From contig NZ_BDCD01000026.1 of the NCBI RefSeq assembly GCF_001613325.1, positions 94,375 to 158,374 on the forward strand: DNA of 64,000 nt. Reading direction: 5' to 3'. Both the position numbers and the translations under genes were made by a program. This DNA is from Nocardia yamanashiensis NBRC 100130 (GTDB lineage: Bacteria > Actinomycetota > Actinomycetes > Mycobacteriales > Mycobacteriaceae). The stretch's first letter is position 1. Every line of letters begins with the position of its first letter. Under the pieces are notes generated by a model, which saw nothing but the letters and a program-made list of their open reading frames with translations, made no database searches and had not been told where the DNA came from. Of the stretch, positions 60,982-64,000 are shown one piece after another.

Positions 60982-63518
60982 CGCGTGCGGGGTCCGAGCG
61001 TGCTGGGCGAGACACCGCGGCGGTTACACCGAATCGAACGCAGCGGAAGCTGCACCGCTGGGTGCTGTCGCTGATCGCGGTGCTGCTGACGGTGCTGACC
61101 GGCGGGCTGCCCGCGTCCGCGCAACCCAGCGGCAGCAATGGCGCCGGGGCGCCGAGCACGCCGAAATTCCTGAAGCTGTCGCTGGATTCGGTGACGCCCA
61201 ATGCCATCACCGCCACCAGCGATCCGTACTTCGTTGTGTCGGGGACCATCACCAATATCGGCGACCGGCCAGTGGACGATGTGGCGGTGCGCATCCAGCG
61301 CGCCGCGGCGGTCGGCACCCCCAGCGGGCTGCGCTCCACGCTGCGGCTCGATCAGATCAACTACGACGTCACCGGCGAATTCCAGGACGTGGCCGAACGA
61401 TTGACGCCCGGCCAGCGGAAACAGTTCAGCCTCACCGTCGCTCTGCAGGCCGGCGGCGAACTGCCCGGCGGCGTCTCGGCTTTGGACATCACCGCGCCGG
61501 GCATCTACCCGCTGCTGCTCAATGTGAACGGCGAACCGGCCTACGGCGGACAGGCCCGCCTGGACGACGCGCGGTTCCTGCTGCCGGTGCTCGGCGTGCC
61601 CGCCGCGGCCGACGCCAAAACCCCTGCCGCCCCGCCGGTTACCCCGCCCGCCGACGCGCCGGTCGCCACCACCATGCTGTGGCCGCTGGCCGACCGGCCG
61701 CGCCTGGTCGCCGGGATTCCCGGTGCGCCGGACGGGCAGGCGCTGCTCACCGACGACGACCTGGCCGGTTCGCTCGCCTCCGGCGGACGGCTCGATCAGC
61801 TGGTGGCGGCGCTGGAGAGCTCGCTCAAGACCGAGGGCCAGCGCGACAAGGTGCTCAACAGCGCGCTCTGCCTGGCCGTCGATCCGGATCTGCTGATCAC
61901 CGTGTCGTCCATGATCGACGGCTACCGGGTGCTGGCCAGTCCGTCCGATCCGGAAGGGCCGACGCGCTCCGGCACCGGCGCGCACGCCGCCAAGACCTGG
62001 CTGGAACGACTGCGCACGCTGGCCTCCGGCATGTGCGTGGTGGCCTTGCCGTTCGCGCAGGTGGACCCGAGCGCGCTGGCCGCGACCGGCGATGTCACAC
62101 TCGCCGACCGGGCGCTGAACGCGCCCGCGGAACTGGTGGATTCGCTGCTGGCGGTGAAATCGGTACGCGGGGTGGCGATACCGGACGCGGGCAGCATCGA
62201 CAACGAGGCCGGGGCGCTGCTGGCCCATCACGGGTACACGACGGCGGTGCTGGCCGACAATGCGGTGACCACCGGCGAGGGCCGCGCCAATCTGGTCAGC
62301 ACGAAGACGCCGGGCGCCCCCGCGGCCGCGACGCCGGAGCCGGTGAGCCCGGATATGGTGCGGCTGGCCGGAATCGGCGATACCGCGCCGGGCGCACCGG
62401 AACTCAGGGCCGCCACCTTCGATATCTGGGCGGCCACCGCGCTCGCCGCGGTCGGCTCACATCCGCCGACGCCGCCCTTCACGCCGGAGAAGGTGCGCTA
62501 CGACCTGACCAACGATTCGCGGGCCGCGCGCCTGCAGGACGCGCTGGGCGCCATCACCTGGACGGCCCTGAATCCGCAACCGGGACGGCCGCGTTCGGCG
62601 CTGCTCATGCCGCCGCAGCAGTGGGGCGCCAACAAAGAGGAGGCGACGGCGCTGCTGGGGCAGCTGCAATTGCTGTTCCGGACCAATCTCGCGGCGCCCC
62701 GCGCGCTCACCGATCTGCTGGCGCAGGCGCCGGATCCGCAGCCGTACGAACTCGATTACCTGTCCCAGGCGGCGAGCGAGGCGGTGCCGGCGCATTTCGT
62801 CGAACCGGTGCGGCAACAGGCGCAACGCATTACCGAGATGATGAACGCGCTGGTCGAGGTGCCGCAGCAGGAGCTGAGCCCGCGCGCGTTCCTGAATCCG
62901 TTGCGCGACGACCTGATCCGGGTGCTGAGCCTGTCCGATCGGCGGGCCTCCGGCGCGCAGGCCGATACCTCGGCGCAGCGGCGGCTGGATCAGACCGGGC
63001 GGACGCTGGACAAGCTCTTCGGGTCGGTGACGGTGCTGCCGCCCGGCGGCGTGTACACCCTGGCCTCCGAACAGAGCCCCTTGCTATTGGTGGCGCGCAA
63101 TGATCTGCCGGTCGCCATCCGGGTCGAGTTCCGGATCGACGCGCCCGCCGAGACCAACATCACCGATATCGGCGAACAGGTGCTGCCCGCCAAGGGAACC
63201 CGCTCGTTCCAGGTCCCGACCGAGGTGTCCGACAGCCGGAACCTGGTGATTCCCATTGCCTTGAGCACCCCCGACGGGGTCCCGCTCGGCAATCAGGTTT
63301 CGGTATCGGTGCGGTCCAACGCCTACGGTCAGGTGTTGGCGATAATTACCGCGAGCGCCTTCGTACTGCTGCTCCTGCTGGCCGGTCGCCGGCTCTGGCA
63401 CCGCTTCCGCGGGCAGTCCGATCCGGCCGACGAAGGGCTGGACCCGGGAACACGTCGCAGGGTCAACCGGTACCGGCGCGCGCGGAAGCAGGAGTTGAAA
63501 CGACAGGAGACACGGTGA
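60978..63518 (+). CDS. DUF6049 family exported membrane protein
   Basis: The 846-residue protein has a signal peptide (about 20-50, VLSLIAVLLTVLTGGLPASAQP), a large extracytoplasmic region and a single C-terminal membrane helix (VLAIITASAFVLLLLLAGRRL) followed by a basic tail. It matches the position and type of mycobacterial Rv3909, which lies just before murJ. The function is unknown; a role in peptidoglycan assembly with MurJ is an inference from synteny. The stop overlaps the murJ start (GTGA). Confidence 0.9.
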   Translation: MTRAGSERAGRDTAAVTPNRTQRKLHRWVLSLIAVLLTVLTGGLPASAQPSGSNGAGAPSTPKFLKLSLDSVTPNAITATSDPYFVVSGTITNIGDRPVDDVAVRIQRAAAVGTPSGLRSTLRLDQINYDVTGEFQDVAERLTPGQRKQFSLTVALQAGGELPGGVSALDITAPGIYPLLLNVNGEPAYGGQARLDDARFLLPVLGVPAAADAKTPAAPPVTPPADAPVATTMLWPLADRPRLVAGIPGAPDGQALLTDDDLAGSLASGGRLDQLVAALESSLKTEGQRDKVLNSALCLAVDPDLLITVSSMIDGYRVLASPSDPEGPTRSGTGAHAAKTWLERLRTLASGMCVVALPFAQVDPSALAATGDVTLADRALNAPAELVDSLLAVKSVRGVAIPDAGSIDNEAGALLAHHGYTTAVLADNAVTTGEGRANLVSTKTPGAPAAATPEPVSPDMVRLAGIGDTAPGAPELRAATFDIWAATALAAVGSHPPTPPFTPEKVRYDLTNDSRAARLQDALGAITWTALNPQPGRPRSALLMPPQQWGANKEEATALLGQLQLLFRTNLAAPRALTDLLAQAPDPQPYELDYLSQAASEAVPAHFVEPVRQQAQRITEMMNALVEVPQQELSPRAFLNPLRDDLIRVLSLSDRRASGAQADTSAQRRLDQTGRTLDKLFGSVTVLPPGGVYTLASEQSPLLLVARNDLPVAIRVEFRIDAPAETNITDIGEQVLPAKGTRSFQVPTEVSDSRNLVIPIALSTPDGVPLGNQVSVSVRSNAYGQVLAIITASAFVLLLLLAGRRLWHRFRGQSDPADEGLDPGTRRRVNRYRRARKQELKRQETR

Positions 63519-64000
63519 GCGAGTACGGCGGGCCGCGCTCATCCGGCCGACCGGAAGGTCCGGGGCAACCGGGCCGTCCCGGTCGTCCCGAGGACTCCGG
63601 TCGCGGCTCCGGGTGGTCCGGGGACGCCGATCCGGGCTACGACGGGCCCGACGACTACGACGCACCCGGCCATTACGACGATCCCGAGCTCTTCGGCGGG
63701 CCCGGCAATGTGCCGCCGCGGTTCTCGGTGGGTGGCCGTCCCGAGGTGCCGGGGCGGCGGGAAGGACCGGACGGACCGCCGCCGCGGCGCGCGCCGTCGG
63801 CACCGTGGGAGCGTGGCGCGCGGCAACCCGGCCGCCGGCCCGGAGCAGGAGGAGGGAACGTGCCGACCGGAAATCCGCCGGGAGCACCGGGGCGTCAACA
63901 ACCCGGTCAACCGTCCGGTCCGCGTTTGAATCCGGCGCGTGAACCCGAATCCGGGCCGATCCTGCGCCGGCCCACCGGGCAGCAGCCGGTACCGCCGCGC
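63515..64000 (+). CDS. murJ: Probable MurJ lipid II flippase (N-terminal part)
   Basis: The GTG at 63515 overlaps the preceding stop, and the frame is open to the window end (162 codons). The visible part is Pro/Gly/Arg-rich and disordered, with no membrane helix yet. The identity as MurJ rests on synteny (pcnA, mutT4, Rv3909-like, murJ), not on sequence, so it is tentative. Mycobacterial MurJ has a large cytosolic extension, but in that case it is C-terminal. Confidence 0.55.
   Translation, partial: MSEYGGPRSSGRPEGPGQPGRPGRPEDSGRGSGWSGDADPGYDGPDDYDAPGHYDDPELFGGPGNVPPRFSVGGRPEVPGRREGPDGPPPRRAPSAPWERGARQPGRRPGAGGGNVPTGNPPGAPGRQQPGQPSGPRLNPAREPESGPILRRPTGQQPVPPR

Overview
The window is high-GC, densely coded actinobacterial DNA and looks like a chromosomal segment of a Nocardia or a close mycolate-containing relative (Mycobacteriales). 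The evidence is a complete yrbEAB-mceABCDEF cluster, a ugpAEBC importer in mycobacterial gene order, a DUF4185 (GH183-type arabinan hydrolase family) protein, an LppU-like lipoprotein, and a right end (pcnA, mutT4-like Nudix, DUF6049 protein, probable murJ start) that matches the mycobacterial pcnA-murJ block near oriC. No IS element, prophage, CRISPR array, rRNA or tRNA was recognised. The window begins and ends inside genes.

Layout. 1-9.0 kb: partial AcuI/YhdH-type oxidoreductase, epoxide hydrolase, EEP-family nuclease/phosphatase, lipoprotein, Lon protease with a HAIR-like (HspR) operator, an SDR, and a divergent two-component system. 9.3-25.9 kb: mostly single-gene catabolic and regulatory units (LysR/SDR pair, hydrolase-TetR operon, secreted lipase, PrsW-type membrane protease, HD protein/GlxA-type regulator pair, alcohol dehydrogenase, Tat-exported phosphatase, DUF445 protein, DinB-like protein, L-2-hydroxyglutarate oxidase, SRPBCC protein, RNase HI). 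26.0-35.5 kb: the mce lipid-import operon on the minus strand, with eight core genes overlapping or nearly touching, followed by an Mce-associated membrane protein. A perfect KstR-type palindrome lies in its AT-rich upstream region. 36-40 kb: secreted serine protease, LppU-like lipoprotein, cytochrome P450, and an L,D-transpeptidase preceded by two CRP-like sites. 40.2-44.6 kb: ugpAEBC. 44.6-54.3 kb: P-loop kinase-like gene, M13 metallopeptidase, XRE/DUF397 pair with a divergent partner, DUF4190 protein, pirin, Nudix-MFS pair, DUF4185 protein. 54.3-56.9 kb: pxpA-(78-codon ORF)-pxpB-pxpC, a 5-oxoproline utilisation operon with an uncharacterised coupled ORF. 57-64 kb: two genes that each follow a CRP-like site, then the pcnA-murJ block.

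Main themes are lipid and sterol import and turnover (mce with a KstR box, epoxide hydrolase, lipase, P450), cell-envelope remodelling (L,D-transpeptidase, DUF4185 protein, murJ region), phosphodiester scavenging (ugp) and many small regulator/enzyme pairs. The most interesting non-genic signals are the KstR box, the HAIR-like site at lon, a 14/16 parS-like site, a family of CRP-like boxes, and a dispersed GC-rich palindromic repeat that also contributes codons to two proteins. I found no clear evidence of a wholly new multi-gene system. The best candidate for something undescribed is the small ORF inside the pxp operon.
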